Shown: piece after piece, positions 7,940 to 17,592 of the stretch
Numbering within the stretch: position 1 is the first letter of the stretch
Layout: every line of letters starts with the position of its first letter
Source of the DNA: Stramenopiles sp. TOSAG23-2
Lineage: Eukaryota > Sar
Reading direction: 5' to 3'
Assembly: GCA_900128395.1 (NCBI GenBank)
Contig: LT649275.1
Span: forward strand, 3,921-47,884
Length of the DNA stretch: 43,964 nt
Notes under the pieces: model-generated
Databases searched by the model: none
What the model was told of the DNA's origin: nothing
The model's input: the letters and a program-made list of their open reading frames with translations, nothing else
Program-made: the position numbers and the translations under genes

Positions 7940-9775
7940 ATGGCTTCTATCGCTTCTAATGTATTGCAGTCACAACCAATAAATACGACAACAGGTACAG
8001 AAATAGTTGGAAAGAAACTAACCAATACAAGAATTATTCCAATGTCAGTTGATAAAATCAACTCATTAACATGCGCTCGAGAACAGTAAGTACATATGAC
8101 CTGAAAAATCTGTACATCTTGCTAGTTTTACGTTCTTTTATATATATATATCATTTATATATATAGTCTTTACAATTTGTCTCAAAAAAACTAATATACT
8201 AACATTAATATATTTCTCGATGTATTTATATATATATATATACACACACACAGCATGAAAGCAGTAAATGATGCAGTAAAAGAAGAAGATGAGAAAATCA
8301 AACGCTCGTACGAAAATAATTGCAAAGTATCTTGGAATGAAAGAGAAGATAATGTATTACGAAAAGCAGTAGAAACACATGCACAAATAAGTGAAAATCG
8401 TAACTGGCATGAAATAGCAAGTAGCTTACAAAAAGATATACCTGGCCGTACACCATCGCAATGTTCAGAAAGATGGAATAAAGTTTTAAAACCAGGTTTG
8501 ACTAAACGGCCATGGAGCAAAGAGGAAGATTCTAAATTAGCAGATTTAGTAAAATTGTACGGACCAAAACGTTGGTCATTGATTGCTATGCAATTGAAAG
8601 GTCGAATTGGTAAACAATGTCGTGAACGTTGGCATAACCATTTAAATCCAAATGTCAACAAATCATCGTGGACACAAGAAGAAGATGGTATTATATATCA
8701 ATATCAAAAAAAATGGGGAAATCAATGGGCAAAAATTGCTGAAATGTTGCCTGGGCGTACAGATAATTCTATTAAAAATCGTTATTACTCCACCATGCGC
8801 CGTTTGAAAAGACAAAAGCAACGACAAGAGCTAGAAATGCAACAAAAAGGCTTAATACCAAAAGCTAAAAAAGATGCCATTGCTAGTAAAATTAAATTGA
8901 AAGAAAAAGTTGAAATTACATCTTTTAAAGACTTTTCTATGGGTTATGCAGTACCACCAAATCAAAAAAAGGCCAAAACGAATGATGGAAAAAAAACCTC
9001 ACGAGTTAGCAACAACATGAAAAAGATGACAAAAGCTAATACGAAAAAAAAATCTTTAAAATCATTATCAAACAAACAAAATATTGGTAAAAAACGTACA
9101 AATAAACAAATGGATTATAAAGGTAGCAAAAAAAATAGTAGTAGTAGTAGTAGTAATAATAATAATAATATTAGCAAAAAGAAAAAACGACAACGTAATA
9201 CGCAACATTTGACTCTTGATAGAGATATTGTTGATAGTGTATTTTTCAGTCCATTGCCAAACATGAATGGTGGCCTTTCTGTACATGAACAAATGAGCAA
9301 TGATAATTTGGATTTCACAAGTAGCTTGCTTGATTTACAATCACCAATGAATGTTACACCTATGGCACTTAAAGGCGCAATGTCGTCTCCACACCTTTCC
9401 ATCACTGGTGTCGCTATATCACCACGTCAACGTGATTTATTACGTGAAAACCGTAATCATAAAAACTGTAGTAGCATTATTAGGACAAAAAATTGGGATA
9501 GCGCAAAATCAAATAAAAGCATATCATCCTTGAGTGGAGAAGAAGTCTTAGGATTAGGATTCAATTTAGGACAACCAACACCAAATAATAGCACTAGTAT
9601 TAGAGGAACTGGCTTAACACCATTAGCGGCAAATGGACTTTTCTCTCCTAATTACGAATTATTTACGTTAGATACACCAAATAATGCATCAAATACAATG
9701 ATCACGTCACCAACGAATTATGGTTCATTTGAACCCCTTTCCCCATCAGAAGTTAGGACCTTATTGATGGATTAA
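7940..9775 (+). CDS. R1R2R3 MYB transcription factor (2 exons)
   Basis: CDS is join(7940..8085, 8254..9775), about 555 aa. Exon 1 encodes [19 protein letters not shown] and onward; the splice joins CA to C (His) and enters exon 2 in frame just before its first ATG. Three MYB repeats follow: R1 at about residues 74-127 (W..NW..RW), R2 about 132-179 ([26 protein letters not shown]) and R3 about 184-231 ([25 protein letters not shown]). These are hallmarks of c-MYB/plant 3R-MYB DNA-binding proteins acting in cell-cycle or developmental transcription. The long tail is basic and Ser/Asn-rich, then contains FDISxxL-like and SPxN patches that may be phosphosites. An upstream in-frame ATG (7850) is possible; 7940 has the better context (A-rich, G at +4). 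Confidence 0.9.
8086..8253 (+). other. Spliceosomal intron in the MYB gene
   Basis: Starts GTAAGT at 8086 and ends CAG at 8251-8253. It contains a perfect TACTAAC branch-point box at 8197-8203, about 50 nt before the acceptor. Removing the 168 nt keeps the frame and links two coding-like exons. This is the only intron I could support in the window. Confidence 0.88.
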
Positions 9776-10427
9776 AAACGGAAGTGCAACAATCAAAATA
9801 AGACGTTTGTATATATATCTATATATAATATATACATATTCGTACATGTATTAGATATGTAAATGTAATATTAAAATATTATATATTAAAAAAATAACAC
9901 GTATTGAAACAACAATTTAATTGCAAGATACAAAAATAGGAAGTGAATTAATAGGAAAAACAAAAAAGAAAAAATAATTATCAACTGGAGAGAAAGTGGG
10001 CATGCCAGCATGGGTAAAGTGTATGAAAAATACGTAATGAAGAGATTAAAAATGAAGATTTATATAAAAAGATTATAAAAAATCAAAAAAAAAGAAATAT
10101 TTAAATATATGCATATTTTTTATATTTTTTTACAAAAAGCATCAAATATATTCTCTCCTCCATCATAATTTTTTCGTACTTTTTTACTGAAAGTTCCCTC
10201 CAAAAAAACACAAATGTCATCTATATTATACATACACAGCAAAGTTCAAAAATCACACATGTACTTTTTCAATTTTTATGTACACACAAACAAAATGCGT
10301 CAAAGAACATTATCGCATTGTTTCGTGTAGTTTTATTTAATAAAAAAAATATTTAATCATATCATACTTTTCATTATATCTCTCTAAATAATCATATAAG
10401 AGAGGGAAAATCAAAAAAGCAAAATAT
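9776..10427. other. Convergent 3' flanks, no gene seen
   Basis: Lies between the ends of the MYB gene (+) and the acid phosphatase gene (-). A-rich, with several short runs and no frame longer than noise. Presumably both 3' UTRs and polyadenylation sites. Confidence 0.5.
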
Positions 10428-11999
10428 TTATATGGCACCGCCTTGCACTGCTGATCCTTTACCTTCGCCTTTTGCAACATGACTTGGTGAATGCCATTCA
10501 CCTTTACCTCCACATATATCTGTATAATTTTCATTCACAATAAATTTCGACATCATCTGTTTAAAATCTTTCATCTTACATAATTGGTTGTTTGTACCGC
10601 TATTATCGCTACATGGCATTTTTAAAATTTCAGAATTATATAGAACACGTACATACCGTCCATCGTCATTTTTACCATTTTTGTCAATTCCTTGATTTGC
10701 CCAATGCTCAATTACTTCATCTTCCTCTTTAGCGGACCAGACTTCAAACGTTATATTTGAACAGAATGGTGGCCAAGCATGGGTTGCACCTTTCCCAGCA
10801 ACACACATAAATAATGGTGAAACGGTCCAATCATGCCCAGAATATAAATGATACATTTTATCTGGTCGATCCATCCTATCAACAATTTGAGTTAACATAC
10901 GGCCAATTCCTAGTTTCAATGCCTCTGTTCTACGTGCTTCGGAATTTTCAACAAAATCAGCACCTCCTTCAAAAATATGTTCCATTTGTCTTTGTGCACC
11001 ATCATCAAGCATATCTGAAATTTCGACAATATGCTTCGGGATAGCTTTATGTTCCGCTGCACGGCATAATAATTGATCTCGATATGATACTAATTTCCAT
11101 TGTTCATCATCGCGTACCCAACCATCTGAATGATTTTCAACAATTTCAATCGCTTTTTTATCATCATCAGTGCGATTTTGTGTTGATAATAATTTGCCTT
11201 CAGCAAAATGCAATTGAAGCTTTTTACATGATTTAGGATTCAATACCATATATTCAGAAGGACCTGAAAACATGATATCAAACTTATTCTCTTCACCTTT
11301 TAAATAATTTGGAAACAATCCACTAATTAATCCTTGTGCTGTTTCGATCGTTCTCTCCGTTTTTGTTGATTGTACATTGACTAATTTACGCGCATAGCTC
11401 CAAGTACAAGGTAATAAATAACCATCACGTACGTCTTTACTTTCTTTCGCTTCCACGTCGACGTATCTTTTTCTTAATTCTGTACCTAAATCAATCGCCA
11501 TTTGCATGCCATTTTTCGTTAATGCTCCTGGATAACCACCACCTAATAATGTTTTCTCATCTTTTGCATATAAATTCTTTTGTATACTTGTTCTTGGAAT
11601 TGGACTTCCATTTCCAGGTTGGTACAATGTAAATTGAGCTAAAGAAAAGGATGTCTTATCTTGCTCTTCCAATGTCCAATGTACAGGTTGTTTACCCAAG
11701 TCATTCATAGGTGTTCTAGCCCCATGTCTAAATGCTGTATGCACTTGGATCAAACGTAATGGTTTATTATCATATTTTGGGCATGAAGATCCTAATCCAT
11801 TGTATGGCTTTGCTGCCGAAATTTCAATATTTGACGTGGACACATCATTACTACTACTGGAGGACGCTGATGATGCAGAGGTGGTGGTACTTGAAAATCT
11901 GGATGTGGTAGATGAATATATAGCAATACTTGTCGGTGCTCCTACACCAACCATAAATGCAATAGATTTTTTCACCTGGCTTTTAAAGAATATCGTCAT
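10428..11999 (-). CDS. Histidine acid phosphatase family protein
   Basis: 523 aa. The catalytic RHGARTP motif of the histidine acid phosphatase branch is at residues 91-97 (R91, nucleophile H92), preceded by LIQVHTAF. The proton-donor HD pair is H389-D390 in LYSGHDWTV, with normal spacing for the family. Such enzymes hydrolyse phosphomonoesters through a phosphohistidine; lysophosphatidate, phytate and phosphosugars are known substrates, and the closest flavour here may be the ACP6/PXYLP1 type (inference). Residues 1-55 are a hydrophobic then Ser/Thr-rich leader, which could be a signal anchor or a mitochondrial presequence. C-terminal cysteines (CSDN, QLCKM, DICGG) suggest disulphides and hence secretion. 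A (TA)n tract lies immediately upstream of the ATG. Confidence 0.88.
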   Translation of the reverse strand: MTIFFKSQVKKSIAFMVGVGAPTSIAIYSSTTSRFSSTTTSASSASSSSSNDVSTSNIEISAAKPYNGLGSSCPKYDNKPLRLIQVHTAFRHGARTPMNDLGKQPVHWTLEEQDKTSFSLAQFTLYQPGNGSPIPRTSIQKNLYAKDEKTLLGGGYPGALTKNGMQMAIDLGTELRKRYVDVEAKESKDVRDGYLLPCTWSYARKLVNVQSTKTERTIETAQGLISGLFPNYLKGEENKFDIMFSGPSEYMVLNPKSCKKLQLHFAEGKLLSTQNRTDDDKKAIEIVENHSDGWVRDDEQWKLVSYRDQLLCRAAEHKAIPKHIVEISDMLDDGAQRQMEHIFEGGADFVENSEARRTEALKLGIGRMLTQIVDRMDRPDKMYHLYSGHDWTVSPLFMCVAGKGATHAWPPFCSNITFEVWSAKEEDEVIEHWANQGIDKNGKNDDGRYVRVLYNSEILKMPCSDNSGTNNQLCKMKDFKQMMSKFIVNENYTDICGGKGEWHSPSHVAKGEGKGSAVQGGAI

Positions 12000-12619
12000 T
12001 TTATATATAAATATATATATATATATATTGTATTATTATTATTGAGAGATTTTATAATAGTTTTTTTTAAGTTTAAGAACATATATATTTGTATGTATAT
12101 ATAATGTTTACACTTTTTGTTTTATAGCATATACATATATTTGTTGCTTTGCGTATTCAATGAAGAAGAAGAAAGGAATAATGTATGAAAAAAGGGATTT
12201 TTTTTAATATTTTATTTTAAGGATTTTGTGTTAAATTGTGAACATGTGTTAGTCTAATAGTACTTGTACATGTACAATTATATATATCGATATTTTTGTA
12301 CAAATTATTTTACCTTAACAGACCGGATAAATTAGCTTTTTTTAATTTTTAAATTCTTATTATTTTTTATATTCCAATATTAATTAAGTTCATAATACAT
12401 TTCTATATTGTTACACACAAATGTACATTAACATTGGTTCATTGATTCATTGAGAATGGGTATATATAGTATCTGTATATATATATATACCATTTCAATT
12501 TCATCTACTTCATCTGTTCATCTCATCGTATAGTGATATCTTGTGATGGCAAGGGAAAAAAAGTCACACAAGAAACAAAGAAGAAGAGGCCCTTCTGCGA
12601 AAAAGAAAGCTTTTTTATT
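12000..12619. other. Intergenic, no gene seen
   Basis: 5' side of the phosphatase gene and 3' side of the LPMO-like gene, both on the minus strand. Starts with a (TA)n run at 12001-12030. An AATAAA on the minus strand overlaps 12613-12618, directly after the LPMO-like stop. Nothing else recognised. Confidence 0.5.
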
Positions 12620-14125
12620 TTAAACCAAGAAAAAGTTCATGCAAAGAATCATGAAATTGCATAATAAAACTCCACCAAATGCATTGATGGATGAGATTGA
12701 TATCTCATCACTAGTATCGGATTTCTCTTTTGGTTCGCAACCATCACAGACTACTATATCTGCACATGTTGTCCATACCTGTGGTGTCTGTTCATTATCC
12801 CATCTCCATTGTAGAATATATTCACCATCTTCTGCAGGAGCAAAAACTTCATCTGCTATATTCCAATTCTGAAGTTCGTTATCTTTTGCCTTATTACCAC
12901 CAAAACCATCTTTACTACTAGCTGCATTTGGTTTATAACATTGGGATTTTGAAGCGTACCAAAGACATTCACTTTTACCATCACAAGTACTTTTGTCTTT
13001 ATATGCATTGCAACTATCAACATTACCAGTTTGTTTTTTTGTATTACTGGATGTATCTTTTTCATAACAATATCCACCCTTATCATTTTTCCAAATACAT
13101 TCATTTTCACTATTACATGCAGTTTCTGTTTTAAAACCTTCGTAACATGTTGAACTTTTACTACCAGCACCACTTTTACCAGTATCGGATGATTTTTTAC
13201 TAGCAGAAGTCTCAGAAAAACCTAATTTTTCAACATAATAACCATATCCATCTGGCCAAGATCCATCATGTAAATGTGGCGCATCGAATTGCAAACCCGT
13301 TTTACATGCACCATATGGAGTACTACTCGCATAGGAACGAGTATCGTTGTTGGAAACTTTTCCAACTGCTGTGGCATTGTACAATGTACAAGAACTCCCT
13401 AAATCACAATTACAAGCAGGTAAAGGAAGTTTTCTCCAAGTTGAACCAACTGGTACAACACCATTTGAAACATCGATTGCAGCAATAGGAATTTGCTTAT
13501 CATTCATTTCAACAACATGCTTTTGCGTAGCGAATTTTAACGGGTTTTGTTCAAAGCATGCCTCGTTAATTACATTATTGTTTTTTGTTGGACAAACTCG
13601 ATATTGATACCCACCACCATGATTTACTATTAATCGAAATTTCACTGTAACTTTTGCTCCAGGTTTCCAATATGTCAGTTTACCTTTCGGTAAATCAGTA
13701 CCTTTCATACCTTGTGTAATTTCTTTTGCTTGAAATGTATGAGGATATTGTGTGGTAGCTTTTGGATCAAACCCACTTGCAATACCACAGCTATCAATCG
13801 GTTTCGCACTTCCTGGTTTTTTCCAAGGCATGTACTTATTCCAATCACCTTTCACTGATTTATTATCAATATTCCACGTTAGGAATTTTGGATCCGTTAA
13901 AGTTGGTGTATCTGGCGTATTACAATTGACACTTTCTTTCGTTGGATATGTTTCCTTTCCACCACCACTACATGTGCATCCAATCATGCATCCAACTTGA
14001 TACCAAAATAATGGTTCAGGTTGGCGTGGTACTGGTTCTGTCATAGTTCCATGAGAATATGCATAATGTGGTAATAGAATTTGCAAGATATATCCAATAG
14101 TTAATACTATAATAATTTTATTCAT
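12620..14125 (-). CDS. Secreted copper LPMO-like protein, probably GPI-anchored
   Basis: 501 aa. A 24-residue signal peptide should be cut as AYS|HGTMTEPVPR, exposing H25 as N-terminal histidine. With H169 in VNHGGGYQYRVCP this makes the copper histidine brace of lytic polysaccharide monooxygenases, which cut chitin, cellulose or pectin oxidatively. The closing strand YILQWRW followed by QVWTTCADIVV also fits that fold. Many paired cysteines are present. Between about 305 and 413 lies an inserted Ser/Lys/Gly linker carrying two similar Cys-rich units (CYEGFKTETAC..C.W and CNAYKDKSTC..C.W). The last 25 residues are a hydrophobic tail after a polar stretch, as in GPI-attachment signals. The LPMO family (AA15, AA16 or AA17-like) cannot be fixed by eye. 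Substrate unknown; acts at the cell surface. Confidence 0.8.
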   Translation of the reverse strand: MNKIIIVLTIGYILQILLPHYAYSHGTMTEPVPRQPEPLFWYQVGCMIGCTCSGGGKETYPTKESVNCNTPDTPTLTDPKFLTWNIDNKSVKGDWNKYMPWKKPGSAKPIDSCGIASGFDPKATTQYPHTFQAKEITQGMKGTDLPKGKLTYWKPGAKVTVKFRLIVNHGGGYQYRVCPTKNNNVINEACFEQNPLKFATQKHVVEMNDKQIPIAAIDVSNGVVPVGSTWRKLPLPACNCDLGSSCTLYNATAVGKVSNNDTRSYASSTPYGACKTGLQFDAPHLHDGSWPDGYGYYVEKLGFSETSASKKSSDTGKSGAGSKSSTCYEGFKTETACNSENECIWKNDKGGYCYEKDTSSNTKKQTGNVDSCNAYKDKSTCDGKSECLWYASKSQCYKPNAASSKDGFGGNKAKDNELQNWNIADEVFAPAEDGEYILQWRWDNEQTPQVWTTCADIVVCDGCEPKEKSDTSDEISISSINAFGGVLLCNFMILCMNFFLV

Positions 14126-14411
14126 TGTATTATATATAATAGTACGTCTTATCTTACGAAATATAGTAAATTATAATTAATTTTTTTTTTTCTAAACTGC
14201 AGAGGGGATTATTTTATGTTGCTAACTAAATAAAATAAATAATACTGAACAATTATTAATAAGTAAGAAAAACACAAAAAAAAACAAAACAAGGTTGAAA
14301 TGTTAAAGAAGAAGTGTTATTACTTTTGCATCTCTCTCTCTTATTCTGACTTACATGTATTTGCATTTAATATATGTATCCGGTAATTAAATAATAATAT
14401 AAATTTTTTTC

Positions 14412-14451
<40 letters not shown>

Positions 14452-14861
14452 TTTTTTTTATTTTTTGATGCGGGTTTAGGTTAGAGTGTGTCGTTGTATT
14501 CACCTTGTGTTGGGCCTGCTATCTGTCTAGAGCTATCCTAGGTTAAGGTGCCCGCAGGTCCAAATTTTAAATTAAATTTAAATTTATTATGTACCCTGTA
14601 TTATATTAATATATTAATATACTTACAAGTACGACTTACCTATGTACTTATCCTTTTTTTTGTTAAAAAATATGGTTGCACCAATAATTATAAAATATTA
14701 TATATTTTTGAAAGGAATGTGATGAACTTATTATGATGTACACGTATTGTGTAACCAAAACGTATATTGATATATTGGCTTCTACTTCATATTATTTTTA
14801 TTGTTATTTTTGATCTCCCTCCCCTTCTCTCTATCTCTCTGAGAACGTGTTGTGAAAAATC
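14126..14861. other. Divergent intergenic region with candidate retroposon
   Basis: Lies between the LPMO-like gene (-) and a small secreted-protein gene (+). Aside from the poly-T-associated element described separately, it holds TA-rich DNA, an octamer ATTTGCAT at 14359-14366 and a C/T-rich patch just before 14840. No gene supported. Confidence 0.45.
14413..14562 (-). mobile_element. Candidate SINE / retroposed small RNA with A38 tail
   Basis: A 38-nt T run (14413-14450), then a second T-rich run, abuts a roughly 95-bp body (about 14467-14562) much richer in G and C than anything nearby. Read on the minus strand, the body is followed by an A-rich tail, the signature of a retroposed transcript. 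No protein frame. A TAGCTCTAG patch is only weakly like a pol III A box, and no good B box was seen. A target-site duplication could not be defined because the flanks are all A/T. Confidence 0.4.
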
Positions 14862-15323
14862 ATGAAGAAATATAGATACAACAGATCGTTGTTGTTGTTG
14901 TTAATGTTATTAATCATTGGTTCAGTGTCTTCTGATAAAATGATACGTAAAAATAATAATACAAATATTATTATTAGTACAGGTAATAATAATGAGTGGC
15001 AATATATTGGAATAGGTGGTTGCTCTGTGCATGGGGAAGAAGGCAAATATGGTCCTAATTTAGTTCATCCACGAATTGTATTGAACGATTGTATCAAGTA
15101 TGGAGATAAAGCAGGTGTAAATGCTGTAACAAGGTATGGTGATGGTTTTTGCATGATACAATTTCCAACAAGAAAAGCTTGTTTATTCAGTAATTTACGT
15201 ATTTTTGGGGATGGTTGGGTGTCGGCATGTGGTACAGACCCAAATCCAGCAGGAAATTATACAAATGATAATTTAAGAGGCTTCGAATGTTTTATGAAAA
15301 TGGATGATGTGGATAATATGTAA
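14862..15323 (+). CDS. Small secreted Cys-containing protein, unknown
   Basis: 153 aa with a clear signal peptide: basic MKKYRYNR, a leucine-rich core, and likely cleavage near SVSS at residue 24-25. The mature part starts with an Asn/Ile spacer, then a compact Gly/Cys domain with C in GGCSVHG, LNDCIKYG, FCMIQFP, KACLF, SACGT and FECFMK, i.e. six cysteines that could form three disulphides. One NYT sequon is visible. I do not recognise a family; a lectin-like or carbohydrate-binding role is possible but unproven. AATAAA near 15380 could serve as poly(A) signal. Confidence 0.7.
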   Translation: MKKYRYNRSLLLLLMLLIIGSVSSDKMIRKNNNTNIIISTGNNNEWQYIGIGGCSVHGEEGKYGPNLVHPRIVLNDCIKYGDKAGVNAVTRYGDGFCMIQFPTRKACLFSNLRIFGDGWVSACGTDPNPAGNYTNDNLRGFECFMKMDDVDNM

Positions 15324-15661
15324 TTATAGAGAAAAGGAGTATGAATTGTAAAAAGTTTTATACACACCCCAGACACACAAAATAAAATTTAAAATAAAAA
15401 AATATTATTATATTTTCATCTCGCTCTACTAAAAGATTAAATCGCGTGTATTTTTAAAAAATTTGAAAACTTAGACTTGTCATCAATAGTTTTAAATTCG
15501 CTTTTGCTTCCCCGTTAATTCACTAACATGTACGGACCTCGTAAATTTAATACGAATTCGCTGCTGTTAATTTTCTTTTTGGTAAATGATCTATACGACG
15601 ATTAATATCTCTAAAGGATGAAACAGAAAAGCACTCTTCGCTATACGTCGTGTGTGTATTT
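15324..15661. other. Intergenic, contains decayed ATG101 3' copy
   Basis: Between two convergent genes. About half of it is the degenerate duplicate of the ATG101 3' end described separately; the rest is A-rich 3' flank. Confidence 0.5.
15440..15610 (-). pseudogene. Partial degenerate copy of the ATG101 3' end
   Basis: Matches 15650-15814 with substitutions and indels. Shared blocks include cttgtcatcaat.gtttt, cgcttttgcttcc, gttaattcact and the long ctgttaattttctttttgg block followed by taaatgatct.acgacgatta. The reading frame is broken (extra bases after cttcc, a replaced middle). It lies immediately downstream of the intact gene in the same orientation, so it is a tandem partial duplication that has decayed. 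Confidence 0.75.
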
Positions 15662-16411
15662 TTAAAATCTAAAACTTAAACTTGTCATCAATGGTTTTAA
15701 ACTCGCTTTTGCTTCCGTTAATTCACTATGTAATTTAATACTATAATCATATGTCTTTGCATCTTTCAATGCTGTTAATTTTCTTTTTGGTAAATGATCT
15801 ACACGACGATTAACCGCATCGATTACATAAAATATACCATTTTGAACTTTTTCTTCACTTTTTAATATTTGTTCTCTTTCTTGTAATATTGTTTGACCAG
15901 GTGTTAATGTAATCGCTGGTTCACTATTACCTCGTCGTCGTGTTCTTGTTGTATTATTATTAGTTGTCATATTATTATTATTATCTTCCATAGACGTTCG
16001 TCGTCCTCTATTTCTATTTGTATAATTATCATCATTTTTACGATGTATACGTAAAGGTATTTTCCATTGTTCCCATAATAATTTTTTAGTACGTGTACTG
16101 ACACCTAAAAATGTACTTTCTATTTTCGTTTCATAAAATTCCAATAAAAAACAATCTTTTATTAAATTATTATTAGACCTTGTAATAATAGTTTGAAAAC
16201 GTCCAATAGCACTATCTACATTTTGTTTTTCATCTGGATGATTTGTAGTTGCATAATTCAAACCAAATAATTCACAAGGCATCATTCTCGTATGCAACGG
16301 ACCGATGGACCTATTCACAATTATCGTATGCAATATCGAACGCAATGCATCTTTTACATGATTTTCATATATTTCAATTTCAGGTAACATAAAGGTAACA
16401 ACGTTTGCCAT
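15662..16411 (-). CDS. ATG101: Autophagy protein ATG101
   Basis: 249 aa. The N-terminal part (residues about 10-40) reads LPEIEIYENHVKDALRSILH and then TIIVNRSIGPLH, matching the ATG101 HORMA-fold signature (..EAM.A.LHT...HRS.G..H). Downstream, a family-like F..II block, LEFYETK, LWEQWKIPLRIH and VIDAVNRRVDHLPK agree in order with the family. ATG101 pairs with the HORMA domain of ATG13 in the ULK1/Atg1 autophagy-initiation complex; organisms with ATG101 usually lack Atg29/Atg31. An Asn/Arg-rich insert of about 40 residues (about 133-172) extends the usual ~220 aa. The WF finger seems altered: an F is present but the Trp is not evident. Upstream of the ATG is a TA-rich tract. Confidence 0.82.
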   Translation of the reverse strand: MANVVTFMLPEIEIYENHVKDALRSILHTIIVNRSIGPLHTRMMPCELFGLNYATTNHPDEKQNVDSAIGRFQTIITRSNNNLIKDCFLLEFYETKIESTFLGVSTRTKKLLWEQWKIPLRIHRKNDDNYTNRNRGRRTSMEDNNNNMTTNNNTTRTRRRGNSEPAITLTPGQTILQEREQILKSEEKVQNGIFYVIDAVNRRVDHLPKRKLTALKDAKTYDYSIKLHSELTEAKASLKPLMTSLSFRF

Positions 16412-16940
16412 GGTTTGTATAATATTTTACTACTATTGTAAAATTAACTAAAAAAAAAAATTGGGACACAAAAATGATAAAAAAAATATATAATATATAT
16501 ACCACGACAAAAAAGACACACCAAAATAATAATGTAAATATATATATATATCTATATATAAAGACTAACAAAAAAAATGAATCAACTGTTTAAATATTCT
16601 ATATATATATATATGTAAAAAAAATAAAATACATTTTGACTTTTTCACTAAATCACTACACACACGTAAAACTAGTTATTAATATAGAATTTAACCAACA
16701 TTTAGTAAAACAATTTTTAGTTGGTTAACTATAACACTATGACCTCCCTATCAACTGACTACAATCTACAATCATTTTATACTTGAATGGAAAATTAGAA
16801 TACTGAATATAGTAAAAATTATAATATTTTTTATGCATTTTTTCTTTTTTATATTTTATATTACTAACCAAGCTAACCTTTTATCCCTCTCGTCTATATA
16901 CCACCGCCATGATGTGTGTGATAGCTCTCTCCCCTTTTTT
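16412..16940. other. Intergenic, no gene seen
   Basis: TA microsatellites at about 16539-16560 and 16600-16615. A short inverted repeat ttaaccaac/gttggttaa lies at about 16691-16729. Serves as 5' flank of ATG101 and 3' flank of the TOG-domain gene, both on the minus strand. Confidence 0.45.
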
Positions 16941-17560
16941 TCATTTCAAACTACTGCATGTCTCCCCTAATAAATTGTACATGCTTTCTAATAATGTCTC
17001 TCGTTCATGCATTGCATCAGCAATGTTGCTCGCATACAATGCCACATCCGTTGCTTTGATGGTTTCTTTTTGTTCAAACTGGCCTAATATTTCCATTTCT
17101 TTGCGTAAAATTGCTAATACTTGGTCTACATGTGATCGATGATTATGTAATAAATGTAAACCAATTTCAGTAGTTGACATATTTGGATCCAATGAATTTG
17201 TTGGTTGAATAATTAATCCACTATTATTATTATCAATTGTTGTCGTTATGTTAGATGTTGCTATATTTTTCTCTTCATTATTTGCATCAATAATTTTTTC
17301 AGTTTCTTTCCTACTTAATGGTTGTAAATTACTACTTTCATCATTCTTTTTTTCAATATTAATATTATTATTCTTATCTTCCGTCCAAGCCTCTTTACTA
17401 GTATTAAATGTAATTTCTTCATCAACAACATTATTCGTATCAACCTTTGCTTTTTCAACGATAGAAGCATTATTTGAAATATTTTCATTTTCAGTTGTTG
17501 CTTGCTTTAATAATTCAGCGACATTTTCAAGTGGTAATGTTGTATCATCATCATCATTCA

Positions 17561-17592
<32 letters not shown>

